NCBI GenBank assembly: GCA_963585895.1
Contig: OY757939.1
Span: 23,312,436-23,376,435 of the forward strand
Direction of reading: 5' to 3'
Source: Sepioteuthis lessoniana
Taxonomy: Eukaryota; Mollusca; Cephalopoda; Myopsida; Loliginidae
Length of the DNA: 64,000 nucleotides
Part shown: piece after piece, positions 54,356 to 64,000 of the stretch
Layout: each line of letters opens with the position of its first letter
Numbering within the stretch: position 1 is the stretch's first letter
Notes under the pieces: model-generated
The model's input: the letters and a program-made list of their open reading frames with translations, nothing else
What the model was told of the DNA's origin: nothing
Databases searched by the model: none
Translations under genes and position numbers: made by a program

Positions 54356-55090
54356 GTCCTTTATTTGAAGTCCCTCTATCCTTTGTGAGGATCCTTAGCT
54401 ACCTCAGCCACTTGCCAGATCATAGGTACTCCCAGTCCTGCATTTTGGAGGTCCACCCTCAGCTTATCAAGCAAGTTTGTGCTGTGATGGCTCCTTTTTG
54501 TGCAGCTGTTGTTGGTTTGAAACATCTCACAGCAGCATTCAGTCCTTATTATTGCATTACAGAAAATTCCAGGAATTTTCATGCATGTGTTTATTTGGGC
54601 ATCTGTTGTATATAAGCAAACATGGACCATCATAGTTGATAGTGGGATGGTGTACAGAACCTTGTTGGAGATTAAACTGTTTGGCTAATGGTGTCTTGTG
54701 ATACTTGTCAGGTGTTTGTGGAGACAGACTTCAAACTTATCCATATCTTCAATTGGAGCTCTCCAGCTGCTGCAATTGTACACCATCTAAAACGCACATG
54801 GGAGCATAGAATTCAATAAAAATCTGATATTTTGGTCCTTTTATGGAGTGTATTAAGTTATTAATAAAAAAAAGCATATTTCTAAAAATAAAATGTGTAA
54901 AAAATAATCATAAAATGGTATTTAAACATTGAAAATTATCAAGTAAATACTAAAAATATTTTTCTCCAAAATTTGAAAAGAAAGCTTCTTAAAAAAATCT
55001 TTTTCAACAAGTACCAAAAAATTTAATAAAATTTGAATATATATGAAAAAAAAATTTGTCAAAGGTTTTTCATCTCTTATTGCCTTTTTT
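54356..55090. other. Intronic sequence, nothing firm
   Basis: GGTTTGAAACATCCCACTGT (54181) and GGTTTGAAACATCTCACAGC (54515) suggest an old local duplication. An 85-codon minus-strand frame at 54376-54633 has no recognised family. Confidence 0.35.
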
Positions 55091-55099
55091 ACACAGACA

Positions 55100-55280
<181 letters not shown>

Positions 55281-55288
55281 TTATTTAT

Positions 55289-56265
55289 TAGGATCATTCA
55301 ATAAATAAGAGTGAATTTTACTCATAGAGTTGGCAATAGGAAACTTTATCGTTGCACCTTTTTCAAGGAAATCAATAGTCATAGATCCTTTCATGTTCCA
55401 GAACACTGTCAGCATAACTTTCTTCATTGACTGCTGCAGCAGGAACTTTTTCTTTACAGGAGAGTCAGTGTTTTACCACTGCATGGACTGTGCTATCAAC
55501 TCAGGCTTTTAGTTGCAGATCCATGTTTAATCATTTGTAAACATTTTTTGAGTACAACGTACTTCCCTGTACATATCACACATTCTTCAATATTTTTTAT
55601 TTGGTTTGCACGTCTCAGCCAACAAATATTTGGTTGTTTGTTTGTTTTTTTATGGTATATCAACCTTAGTTGGTTATTTAATGCCAAATCCAGTTTTATA
55701 TGAATAATCAGTTCAAACAATTCAGTTTAGCACATGTACACAGTTTAATAATCGGAAACATTTCTATTTCAAGCTAGTCAGTTTAATCAAACAGTTCTAA
55801 TTAAAAAAATTCAGTTTAGCATAAGTACAGTTTCAATGTCAAAAACAGTTCTATATCAAATAATTCAGTTTAGCATAAGTATGTAGTTTAAATATCAAAA
55901 CAGCTCTATTTCAAGTAATTTAGTTTAGTATAAGTCCACAGATTAGTTCTATTTAACCCATAGATAGGGCCCCATCAGATGCTACCACTCTGGCCCAGAG
56001 TGGACCAGGGAGTGATGGCAATGAAGGGATGCTCCGCATTCCCCAAAGCTCCAGCATCACTAGAACCTCACCATCAGATTGTTTAGTGTCATATCCAGTA
56101 TACTTCTTGGGGGGGGGTCATACCCCTCTGCAGAGGTGCAATTGGTGTATTCTACAGCCCCAGCCGACTGGGCAAAACAAATATTTGATGATAGACCTCT
56201 GTCCAAGCCTGGAGCATTCTAGTTGTTTGCTATCACTTTGAATAGCCTTGAATAAGTACTGTTAT
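55289..56265 (-). pseudogene. Mariner-z relic split by element C
   Basis: Minus strand: [13 protein letters not shown] next to the terminus (55289), TVFWNMKGSMTIDFLEKGAT (first catalytic Asp changed to Asn), LRRANQIKNIEECVI. The left part is 55289-55632. Element C occupies 55633-56175. The relic resumes at 56188 (ATGATAGACCTCTGTCCAAG ... TTTGAATAGCC), colinear with 41273-41335 in the sister copy. Confidence 0.8.
55633..56175 (+). mobile_element. Element C full copy with target duplication
   Basis: 543 bp: head (TATGGTATATCAACCTTAGT), type-1 VNTR, tail (CCCATAGATAGGGCCCC to CCCCAGCCGACTGGG). Flanked by AACAAATATTTG at 55621-55632 and 56176-56187. The host mariner sequence is rejoined when it is removed. 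Confidence 0.9.
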
Positions 56266-56500
56266 ATATTATCTTGTAATACTGTGTTTTAAAACTATAT
56301 ATATATATGAGAGCAAATATATATATATACTCCCCTACCCCCATAGAGTTGAGTTCTCTAGCGAATGAAGTAATCGTGTTACCATTAGCGTTTATTGCAA
56401 GTCTCTTCATAAATGAATTGAGGTCTCGGTAGCCATTAAACGGATGTATGTAAACAATAGTAATTGTGATTCATAACCGTTTAAAATTTACTTCAATGCT
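56266..56500. other. Intronic sequence, nothing recognised
   Basis: Contains two short (TA)n runs (56297-56307; 56319-56328). Confidence 0.4.
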
Positions 56501-56504
56501 ACTG

Positions 56505-56600
56505 GTTCCTCGTGGCTGAGGGTTAGAGGCTTGGATTGGCATTTGAGTCAACCGGGTTTCGATCCCAGCTATGGGAAGCTAATATGTCTAGCCACACTGA
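56505..56600 (+). mobile_element. SINE-H tRNA-like head
   Basis: CTCGTGGCTGAGGGTTAGAG (A-box region) and GGGTTTCGATCCCAGC (B box) spaced about as in a tRNA. The acceptor stem is not convincing, so a tRNA-derived SINE head is favoured. Confidence 0.55.
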
Positions 56601-56780
56601 TGAGTTCTGATAGAACGAAACAGATCTGTCAGTGGATGACAATATATATCATAGTGATGCTTTCCTCACAGACAGTGCATGCACAAATTTATCTATAATG
56701 GTAACAATTTTCTCATTGCACACTGTATATATGTCAATCTATTTGAAATGGGACACTATCAACATCAAAACAATGCTGAG

Positions 56781-57079
56781 GAGGTGCCCATGGTGTAATG
56801 GTTATCATCGTAGGAAATGGACATGGCGACTTGAGTTCAAATCCTGGACGAGAATGATTGCATTCCACATAGCACTAATATCCTTAGGAAAGGTATGAAT
56901 CCAATTATTCTCCCTCCAGCTATGGGTAAATAGTAGGACAGACTGAGTTCTTCAGCCTTGGTGAGGCAACTAGTCTAGGAGAAGGAAAACTCTGAATTCA
57001 AACCTTTTAAACTGTGTTAAATTGTTAAATTGACCTTGTGTCATATCCTGCCCGAGTGGAGGGGTTGGTAAATAGGATT
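56781..57079 (+). mobile_element. SINE-D reference copy with target duplication
   Basis: 299 bp: tRNA-like head (GCCCATGGTGTAATGGTTAT; GAGTTCAAATCCTGGACG), body (TTATTCTCCCTCCAGCTATG), 3' end GAGGGGTTGGTAAATAGG. Flanked by AAAACAATGCTGAG (56767-56780) and AAAACTATGCTGAG (57080-57093). Confidence 0.88.
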
Positions 57080-57279
57080 AAAACTATGCTGAGAATTTTT
57101 TCTTTATTTCATTTCATGAAGAAATATTTTTCAGATGATGCATTTAACATCAGTTATAGTTGTCTTGATGATGGTTCATTAATAACAAAAATGGAAATGT
57201 TACATTGGCATGTGATCATATACAAAATATACACCCTCTAATTATGTTTTTTTCCCATTTTTTTATATCTATATACTGT

Positions 57280-57842
57280 TGGCATGGCATATCAACCTTT
57301 GCAGGTTATTCAATTCCAATTTCTCTTTATTCAAATTAAATATACAGTGTAACCTGGATATAAGAGAGTTTTCGGGACCGGAGAAGAAGTCTCTTATATT
57401 CGTGTTGGGTCTATTTTGTTTAGGTAACACAGGCTCTAATTTCAGACCAGAGAAAATCTCTCTTATATCCGGGTTACACTGTATATAATTTGTAAATGAA
57501 CAGTTTTAAGGTAACAATTTTTATACAAGCCTGAGCTCATTTATTGGCACAGAATTAAATGGTTTTAACAATTGCTATTTAACACTGGCAATCCTATTCA
57601 ACATTTTTTATTCATTTGCTTTCAATTAAATGGTTCTTCATATTTTTTGCTATGTTATACTAATATTTCAATCTAACACACATTTTTTTTCATGGAGTTT
57701 AATGGTTTCAAGTAAGGAAAATTATTAAATATTTCTCTTAGAAGCATAGATGGGATCCTCACATGTATGACCACTTCAGGACAGAGTAGACCAGGGAGTA
57801 ATGGCAATGAAGGGGTAGTCCACGTTTTCCAGAGCTCCAGGT
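57280..57842 (+). mobile_element. Element C copy split by a MITE
   Basis: Head at 57280-57330 (GGCATATCAACCTTTGCAGG), MITE at 57345-57481, type-2 VNTR to about 57720, partial tail (GATGGGATCCTCACATG ... CCAGAGCTCCAG) that ends where another head starts. Confidence 0.65.
57345..57481. mobile_element. 137-bp pogo/Tigger-type MITE
   Basis: Inverted ends CAGTGTAACCTGGATATAAG (57345) and the complement of CAGTGTAACCCGGATATAAG (ending 57481). The arms are about 25 bp with one mismatch and are flanked by TA. The CAGTGTAACC start and TA target suit the pogo/Tigger group of Tc1/mariner elements. No coding capacity. Confidence 0.88.
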
Positions 57843-57846
57843 TGTA

Positions 57847-57893
57847 TTTGGTTTTATGGCATATCAACCACTATTGGTTATTTCCTACCAAAT

Positions 57894-57961
<68 letters not shown>

Positions 57962-58490
57962 GTATATGATTTTTAAACTCATTTTGTAGATACACACAGT
58001 TAAATGATCAAACAGTCTGGTTTCTAATAATTCAGTTTTCCATAAGTCAACAGAGTTAAATGGTTCCTAGTACTGCTATGTATCACAAACAATTAAACAT
58101 CCGTCATTTGTTTACACACAGTTAAATGATCAAAAAGTTCTATTTCATGCAATTCAATTTAGCATAAGTCATTTGTTTGCATCAAGTTTAAATGTCAAAC
58201 AATTCTATTTGACCCATAGATGGGAGTGATGACAGTGAAGCAGGACTCTGCATTCCCCAAAGCTCCAGCATTACTAGAATCCCACCATCAGATTATTTTG
58301 TGTATATCCAGGACATTTGTTGGAAGGAGGTCTTACCTCTCTGCAGAGATACAGCAGGTGTTATTCAACATCCCCAGCTGACTGGACTAGAGCCTTACCA
58401 TCAGATTGTTTAGGGTCATATCCAGGACACTTGTTAGAATCTTACTTTTCTGCACAGATGCGGAAAGTGTTATTTTATAGCCCCAGCTGA
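57847..58490 (+). mobile_element. Element C copy with duplicated tail end
   Basis: Head (TTATGGCATATCAACCACTA), a (TA)n run 57896-57958, type-2/type-1 mixed VNTR, tail from GACCCATAGATGGGAG. The last tail section (CATCAGATTGTTTAGGGTCA ... CCCCAGCTGACTGG) occurs twice, ending at 58385 and 58490. Confidence 0.7.
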
Positions 58491-58648
58491 CTGGCCTATT
58501 TCAATTTTTCTCTTATATATTATTATACTCTTCAGAACTGAAAATCTATCCCCAAAAATATAATTGCATAATTATGAAATAAGTGTGTACTCATTTTTGG
58601 ACTGTTACATATTCAAATTTTTGGTTACAGAGTTTCAAATTTGTTTAT

Positions 58649-58762
58649 AACTAATATATAATAACATCCATTTTGATTGAATCAAGTCCCAATAGAAATA
58701 ATCAAATTCTCATATCTTTGATTTTTATGAAAAACTGTGAATGCATACTTACTCATGGGAAA

Positions 58763-58800
<38 letters not shown>
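58649..58800 (+). repeat. Direct repeat 5' of Penelope-like fragment
   Basis: Matches 59855-60010 almost throughout (TTTTGATTGAATCAAGTCC, AATAGAAATAATCAAATTC, GATTTTTATGAAAAACTG), offset about 1,206 bp. Possible pseudo-LTR of the Penelope-like element between. Confidence 0.7.
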
Positions 58801-58809
<9 letters not shown>

Positions 58810-58837
58810 TGGAGTAACACTAATAAATATGCAGGAA

Positions 58838-58980
58838 GACCCTTTGGTGTAGACGCTAATGTGCTGGATTGCAACATTTTAGCAAGCAAGTTCAAACTCG
58901 CATCACGCTATCATGTTCCCTTTCAGGCTAATACTCTTAGAAGAGGCATGAACCCTCTTATCTTTCCACCTACATTTTAA
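58838..58980 (+). mobile_element. SINE-E copy
   Basis: TTTGGTGTAGACGCTAATGT and CAAGTTCAAACTCGCATCAC, then TTTCAGGCTAATACTCTTAG. The fullest SINE-E copy here. Confidence 0.65.
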
Positions 58981-59034
58981 ATACTACCACCACTTTTCTT
59001 TTAGTAAAAACATTGATTCATAGAAACATACTCC

Positions 59035-59640
59035 CCACTAATCCTAATAAAAAGATAAAATTTATTATATATTATAATAAATTTAAAACCTCCAACTTAG
59101 TCATTAAAAAAAAAATTCCTCTCCTTCGATTGGGTTTTTGCAAAAAACCAACGTTATATATCAATTTAAATGTCCTTTAGGAGATTGTATCTCTGATAAT
59201 AATAATATATATGTTGGTTTAACCTCAACTACTCTATTGAGAAGACTTACAATGCACCTTTCTGATACAAGTTCCATATCCCAGCATTTAAAAAAACATT
59301 CATGCCCAACAACAGAATTATGAAAAATTCTCACTGACAACACAACAATATCAGAACATCAAAATAACAAACAAAAACTACAGATTCTCGAAGCACTACA
59401 TATTAGAAACATGCAACCCACACTTAACAGAATTAATTTTCTAACCAGTGCTAATGTACTTAAATGTCTTTAGCTACTGACACTATTTATAGAAACACAT
59501 TTAAAAGCAAACACTATACTCTCCAATGGTATAGACGCTCTTACATAATAGTAATATGCAAAAACAAAAGTTACATCACTTTTGTAAAAGGTCCTCCCCT
59601 GATGATGGCCCAAAGTTAAGCAGAAAGTACTTGGGATATA
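59035..59640 (+). pseudogene. Penelope-like element 3' part with GIY-YIG domain
   Basis: 59138-59323 encodes NVIYQFKCPLGDC, then NNIYVGLTSTTLLRRLTMHL and KKHSCP. This is a GIY-YIG endonuclease of the Penelope type with a Cys-containing insert. Upstream, IIYYNKFKTSNLVI lies in a different frame. Downstream, ILEALHIRNMQPTLNRINF (59384-59440) matches the usual C-terminus after a stop at 59322. The 3' flank contains CCTGATGATGGCCCAAAG. The RT domain is absent. Confidence 0.85.
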
Positions 59641-59797
59641 TACAATTATGGAAAATACATCAATCAATTCCCGCCAAATATGATAAAAGCAATATGAGTG
59701 GATCAACAAGAAAACATGTAGACAGAAAATGTCTATTAGGTTCAATGAAATTTGTATTAATGAAGAAATGCTGCGAAAATATACATATATATAGAGT

Positions 59798-60330
59798 CAT
59801 ATATTATTCATGAACAAAATGTACAGCATTGTACAATGTTCTATCAGAAATGATAAACTAATCTATAATAACATCTGTTTTGATTGAATCAAGTCCTAAT
59901 AGAAATAATCAAATTCACATATCTTTGATTTTTATGAAAAACTGAATGCATACTTACTTATGGGAGATACTATATATATATATATATACACACACATGCA
60001 CACACACAGTAACACTATGTACACTCTAATCCATGTATACACACACACGTCTGTGTGTGTGTGTACATATATATATATATATATATATAAAGAGAGAGAG
60101 ATAGAGAGAGTCATATATTATTCATGAACAAAATCTACAGCATGAACAATGTTCTGCCAGCAATGATAAACTTCTAGCATCTTTAGTTTTTATGAAAAAG
60201 TGGTAAGGTTTCCTTACCTATGGGTGATACTGTCTCTTGCTCTTTAAAAATATATATATATTATCACTCATAAATAAGAACTTTCCATTCCTCTTTCTTT
60301 CTCTCTCTCCCTATATATATATATATATAT
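59798..60330 (+). repeat. Tandem repeats 3' of Penelope-like fragment
   Basis: ATATTATTCATGAACAAAAT occurs at 59800 and 60112. Each is followed by an ACAATGTTCT...ATGATAAAC stretch, a TTTTTATGAAAAA word and TTACYTATGGG(A/T)GATACT. They form two diverged copies of a roughly 310-bp unit with TA/CA microsatellites. The first includes the direct repeat shared with 58649. Confidence 0.65.
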
Positions 60331-60788
60331 ATACGTGTGTATTTATGTGTGTGTGTACACATGCATATATTTGAAAACATTTAAATGTCTTTACCTTAGG
60401 TATAGCAAAAAAAGAAGAAAAAAAAAACGGAAAATGTGCTTGAGTGATTACTGAACAAATTGTACGTTCCTCAAATAGACATTTGAGTTTGGTATTTTGG
60501 TAATTGTACTTTGATGTTGGCTGTCTGCTTCAGGCAAACATGCCATGTTTAAATACAAATAATGAGTGTTTATCTTTTACACACCCAATTTGTTCATATT
60601 AGATGCGTTCTGTATTTCTATCTTCACAGTTTATGTCCTTCAGTGAATCAATTCACCTCCATATTTTTAAGTTGACATTTTTTCAACTTTAAGTCTCTTA
60701 AAGTAGAACACTGGGTCAAGCAAAGGTAACAGTGTAGTCTGTGATATCTAAAACATCTTTTAAAAAATCACATCATTCATTGAATGAT

Positions 60789-60824
<36 letters not shown>

Positions 60825-60980
60825 ATTACTTAGCATAGTATTTTTTATACCAGGGATCTGTGGTGTAGCAAGGGTTCTCAGTGTTGGTTGGTTGGTAGGT
60901 TGGTTTTATGGTATGTCTACCTTTATTGCCAAAGTTAGCCTATTTTTTTTCTCTTTTCGCAAGTAAATACATTGTTTCAA
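60331..60980. other. Intronic sequence with one element C head
   Basis: A weak element C head near 60887-60935 (GTTGGTTGGTAGGTTGG, TATGGTATGTCTACC) and a (TA)n run at 60792-60822. Nothing else recognised. Confidence 0.4.
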
Positions 60981-60984
60981 ATGA

Positions 60985-61085
60985 TTATTCCTATTTAATA
61001 ATAAAAATAATAACTGTAAATAGTGCTTCCCATTGCCAACTTCCGAGACAAAATTCACCTTATTTATTGAATGACTTTTATATCT
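60985..61085 (+). pseudogene. Mariner-z terminal coding fragment
   Basis: TVNSASHCQLPRQNSPYLLND runs into the CCTTATTTATTGAATGAC terminus at 61085. Confidence 0.7.
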
Positions 61086-61254
61086 CTGTGTGTGTGTGTG
61101 TGTGTATGTGTACATGAATAATCCTAAAAGGATTATAAAGTATTTATAGCAAATATCATATAACTTAACATATCTTACCGTGTCAATGCACTTAATATAA
61201 CTATAATCCCATAGAATGAACATGATTATTTGAAGGCCATTGGTGAACACTGTG

Positions 61255-61560
61255 AAGAGAACTGAAGAATGTGTGATGTGTACAGGAAGAATGTTTTCAT
61301 AAGAAAAATCTTCACAAATGGGCAAGGTATGAGTTTGCCACAATGACCCTGTTTCAAAAAGACAGTCCATGGAATGGAAACAGTCTTTTTGGTAAAGAAA
61401 ATATTCCAAGTGCAGCAGTCAGTAAAGAAGGTCATGCTGACAGTCTTCTGGGACATAAAAGGACCCATGACAATTGATTTCCTTGAAAAAGGCGCAACTG
61501 TAAACAATACTTCCACCTTAGCAAAATTTACCTTATTTACTGAATGAACCTTGTGTATGT
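61255..61560 (+). pseudogene. Mariner-z relic
   Basis: Encodes VKKIFQVQQS, KKVMLTVFWDIKGPMTIDFL and EKGATVNN. This is the first catalytic Asp region of a SETMAR-like mariner transposase. It ends at the ACCTTATTTACTGAATGAAC terminus. Later catalytic regions are missing, as in the copies at 40938 and 55289. Confidence 0.75.
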
Positions 61561-61603
61561 GTGTGTATAAGGAAGTAAATAATGGAAAAGAATTTGACAG
61601 TAT

Positions 61604-61793
61604 GTAAAAAATTGACAGAATAGTCCAAAAGTGATAAATTTATTAAACAGGAAAATTGATGCTATAAAGTTATTCCTTCAACACTTGCTGTCACCTTTTA
61701 AAGTCCTGATGATGGTATATTAATACCGGAACGTTATATTGTTGACTTTCCTGTTGAATAAATTCATCACTTTTGTCCTACTCTATCAATTTT

Positions 61794-61798
<5 letters not shown>
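61604..61798. repeat. Inverted repeat, ~70-bp arms
   Basis: CAAAAGTGATAAATTTATTA (61625) and its inverse TTGAATAAATTCATCACTTT (61752) belong to imperfect arms of about 70 bp. The roughly 55-bp centre includes CCTGATGATGGTATATTAAT with ACCGGAACGTTATATTG, a motif like those at retroelement ends in this window. Confidence 0.75.
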
Positions 61799-61835
<37 letters not shown>

Positions 61836-61836
61836 G
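61799..61836. repeat. (AC)n(AT)n microsatellite
   Basis: Perfect AC run followed by a short AT run. Confidence 0.9.
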
Positions 61837-61839
61837 TGC

Positions 61840-62205
61840 AATTAGAAGGAAACTCAAACCTGGTTAAATTGTCATTATAAATCTATTTTGCCTGAGAATA
61901 TTATTATACTCTTTGTCTCCTCAGATGACTATACATGTTTGACTTGAGGTTGCAAAACAACAAATGTGGATTACATATATATGCTCTGTATGTGAGTTTT
62001 GTCATATAAACCTGGAAGGAAAAAGATATGTAACAATAGCCCTACATCGAGCACTCACATAGATTTATATGATATTCCTCATATATTCTACACGCGAAAA
62101 TCTACACCGACTGTCTTCTGGACACTGACTGGATATTACTGATATTATATATATATATATATATATACATATTATAGGGCTAAGTGAGATTTTTGTTTGG
62201 CTAGG
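61840..62205. other. Intronic sequence, nothing recognised
   Basis: (TA)n at 62144-62167. No coding domain. Confidence 0.4.
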
Positions 62206-62256
62206 GTTTTAGGTATCTGACCGTTAGTTTCTTCTTACCCCATCTTAATTTGCAGG

Positions 62257-62449
62257 TGTCATCTTGTCTGTGAAGGCTGCTTGGAAGAAAAGGAAGGAGG
62301 TGGATAGAGGAGATGTCTTTTTAATTTTAACTTTATTTCAGGGTTCAACAACCATTGTGTGGGTGAAGAAGTTCTTTCTGAATCCAAATGAAATAGTTGC
62401 ATCTCACAGACAAGGTGTAAAAAATACGCTAGTGGTTATTTTCAGGTAA
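62257..62449 (+). other. Exon-like open segment, unverified
   Basis: TTTGCAG precedes 62257 and CAGGTAAGT follows at about 62447, so this plus-strand segment looks like an internal exon. The frame includes VKAAWKKRKEVDRGD and STTIVWVKKFFLNPNEIVAS. I do not recognise the family. It may be a relic transposon exon or chance. Confidence 0.25.
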
Positions 62450-62459
62450 GTAGTAAAGT

Positions 62460-62690
62460 AAAGTTGGCGACCAGAAGGCTCCCTTTTCAATAGCTACTAC
62501 ACCAAGATGTAGGGGAGGGTGCTACTCCTTTCCCTGGATTGCTCCACTTTACCCTTGATACGTACCTTATATTGCTGAGTGTTAAGCAAGGCGGTAGCAA
62601 GTATTATTTTTCAAGTTTTGGTATGATACGACTTGGGATTGAACCCAGGTCTCCTGGACCATTGGCGAACACTCTACCCATTCTGTGTTT
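62460..62690 (-). mobile_element. SINE-A copy 9
   Basis: Minus-strand copy: AAAGTTGGCGACCAGAAGG (3' end, short deletion), AACCCAGGTCTCCTGGACC, tRNA-like start near 62690. The left flank TAAGTAGTAAAGTAAAG fits the family's simple tail. Confidence 0.8.
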
Positions 62691-63016
62691 TTACTTTCGG
62701 GTTGCTGTTAACAGAGTCAACTGCTACTGGTGGCAGAATGAACCAGCTTGCTGCTAAGAGGACATATGGTTTTCCCACCAGCAGCAGAAGAAAGTAGGTC
62801 TTTCCAATCTAATGGCCACTATTGAAAGAGAGCGAGTCTCTTTCTTGTGCCCTCAAGTCTGTTTCTAGGTATGCGTAGTTCCAAATTCCTGTCAGGGGCC
62901 TCTGGAGACTTCCACACTTTTTCAACTTATTTTTACTTTATCCATTTTATTCACTCCCACAATATGTCATCATCATCACTTTGTGCCATCAGCTCATCGG
63001 TTGATGAGACACTGTT

Positions 63017-63370
63017 TCATAGGTAGGTGGTGAACTTGTCTACTAGTTTCAGAGAGCTACCGTTTAGTGTGGAGAAGTCACCTCTTTGATTAAAGCACAT
63101 ATATTCTGTCTTGCATGTATTGACATGGAAGCCTATGCCTGCAGCTGCTTGTTCCAGACTTTGTAGCAAGGTTTTGGCTTGGGTGGGTGCATTTGTCAGA
63201 AGCACTGCATAGTCGGCTGTGGCAGTTTCTTTTGGTAGACTGTTGGTGAGTAGAATTTGCTCCATCTTTCCTCTGTGAATGGAGTCAAAGGCCTTGGTAA
63301 ATTCGACAAATAGTATTGTTGCCTCTAGGTTTTTTGCAAGTACACCTTCAAGAATTTGACGGATAGTCAA
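63017..63370 (-). pseudogene. LINE-a reverse transcriptase fragment
   Basis: Minus strand encodes ILEGVLAKNLEATILFVEF with TKAFDSIHRGKMEQ (RT motif A, with Glu at a position normally Asp). It then jumps to DYAVLLTNAPTQAKTLLQSL and GFHVNTCKTEYMCFNQRGD. The block between, and the YADD acidic pair, are deleted, so the RT is inactive. It ends KLVDKFTTYL near 63017 after a small frame error. Same family as 36340, 33955 and 41640. Confidence 0.88.
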
Positions 63371-64000
63371 AATTTGGAAGAAAAAAAAAGGTAGAGTAGT
63401 AACGAATAACTGAATGACCCTTCACCCCCTCCCCTCAAGCAGTAGAACCACAAATTTCTGTATAAAAGTTCATAAAATTATATGAGATGGACCATGTTAA
63501 ATTGACTTAGGAAATAGTAAGTGCATCCACTCCAAGACAAGTGTTTAAAAACTGGTTAGTAATATATTGTCCTTTTACTATATCGTCATTTAAAATGCAT
63601 GAATGATTTTATTTATTTTTTCTTTGTAAAATCACTGCTGTTGGTGTCATAAATGCAAAGACAATTTTACTGTAATTCTAAATTAAAATTAAACCTGGTC
63701 AAGAGAAGCTTACTCTATTGGACTTTATTAGAACATAAAAACCTAAGTTAATGTAAAATAGAATGCTTATTAGGATGCTAAGAAGCATAAATAAGTACTT
63801 TAATGAATTAAAAAAAAATAATAGTGGACTTTAACCAAGTTAAAATTTAATAATAACAAAAGGGAAAAAAAAATTTCTTTTTGAAAGCCATGGGAAGCAG
63901 CATGGTGGATGTAAAGGCAAGCGGATAAACCCTCTGAAAGTTCAACGTAATGCCTAACCAAGTCCTGGGCGTATGAACCCTACGGTTCAATGGCCAGGAT
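63371..64000. other. Intronic sequence, nothing recognised
   Basis: A mariner-terminus-like AACTGAATGACCCTTCAC lies near 63407. The last 120 bp may be part of a further repeat, but no partner copy exists in the window. Confidence 0.35.

Noticed and set aside
54376..54633. 85-codon minus-strand open frame
   Set aside because: No recognised family, no splice sites, and it overlaps an apparent local duplication.

Overview
This window is eukaryotic and consists almost entirely of introns. It is AT-rich, packed with transposon debris, and has no operons or bacterial-type gene packing. The tRNA-derived SINEs, SETMAR-type mariner relics, a Penelope-like element, non-LTR retrotransposons, a Ty3/gypsy relic and very long introns fit a lophotrochozoan animal. 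A cephalopod mollusc is my best guess; this is an inference from repeat style, not a proof.

The only host gene I can defend is on the minus strand. Two exons encode adjacent pieces of molybdenum cofactor sulfurase (MOCOS): 49175-49374 and 16017-16133. Both have canonical splice sites, their reading phases match across the junction, and the second carries the cysteine motif GCFCNIGACQ of the NifS-like domain. The intron between them is 33,041 bp. The window starts inside the following intron (1-16016) and ends inside the preceding one (49375-64000). No other MOCOS exon was found.

Layout. 1-4137: SINEs, LINE fragments and copies of an abundant composite repeat. 4138-14930: a satellite of about 78-bp units, purine-rich on the plus strand, with a decayed edge to 15485. 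16017-16133: MOCOS exon. 16134-49174: the large intron, holding about a dozen composite elements, mariner relics, a 242-bp-arm foldback, an LTR element nested in a solo LTR nested in a LINE, LINE fragments and a broken gypsy element. 49175-49374: MOCOS exon with a 24-bp minisatellite just upstream of its acceptor. 49375-64000: more composite elements, SINEs, a mariner relic split by a composite element, a small pogo/Tigger-type MITE, a Penelope-like fragment and LINE debris.

The most notable item is the composite repeat, called 'element C' here. It has a conserved hairpin head, a variable number of degenerate AT-rich repeats, and a roughly 210-bp hairpin-rich tail. Four copies are flanked by 12-17 bp direct repeats that look like target-site duplications, which suggests retrotransposition of a head-VNTR-tail RNA, loosely like an SVA. 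About 17 copies lie antisense to MOCOS and one is sense. Names such as SINE-A, LINE-a and element C are provisional labels for this window only; whether the families are in repeat libraries was not checked.
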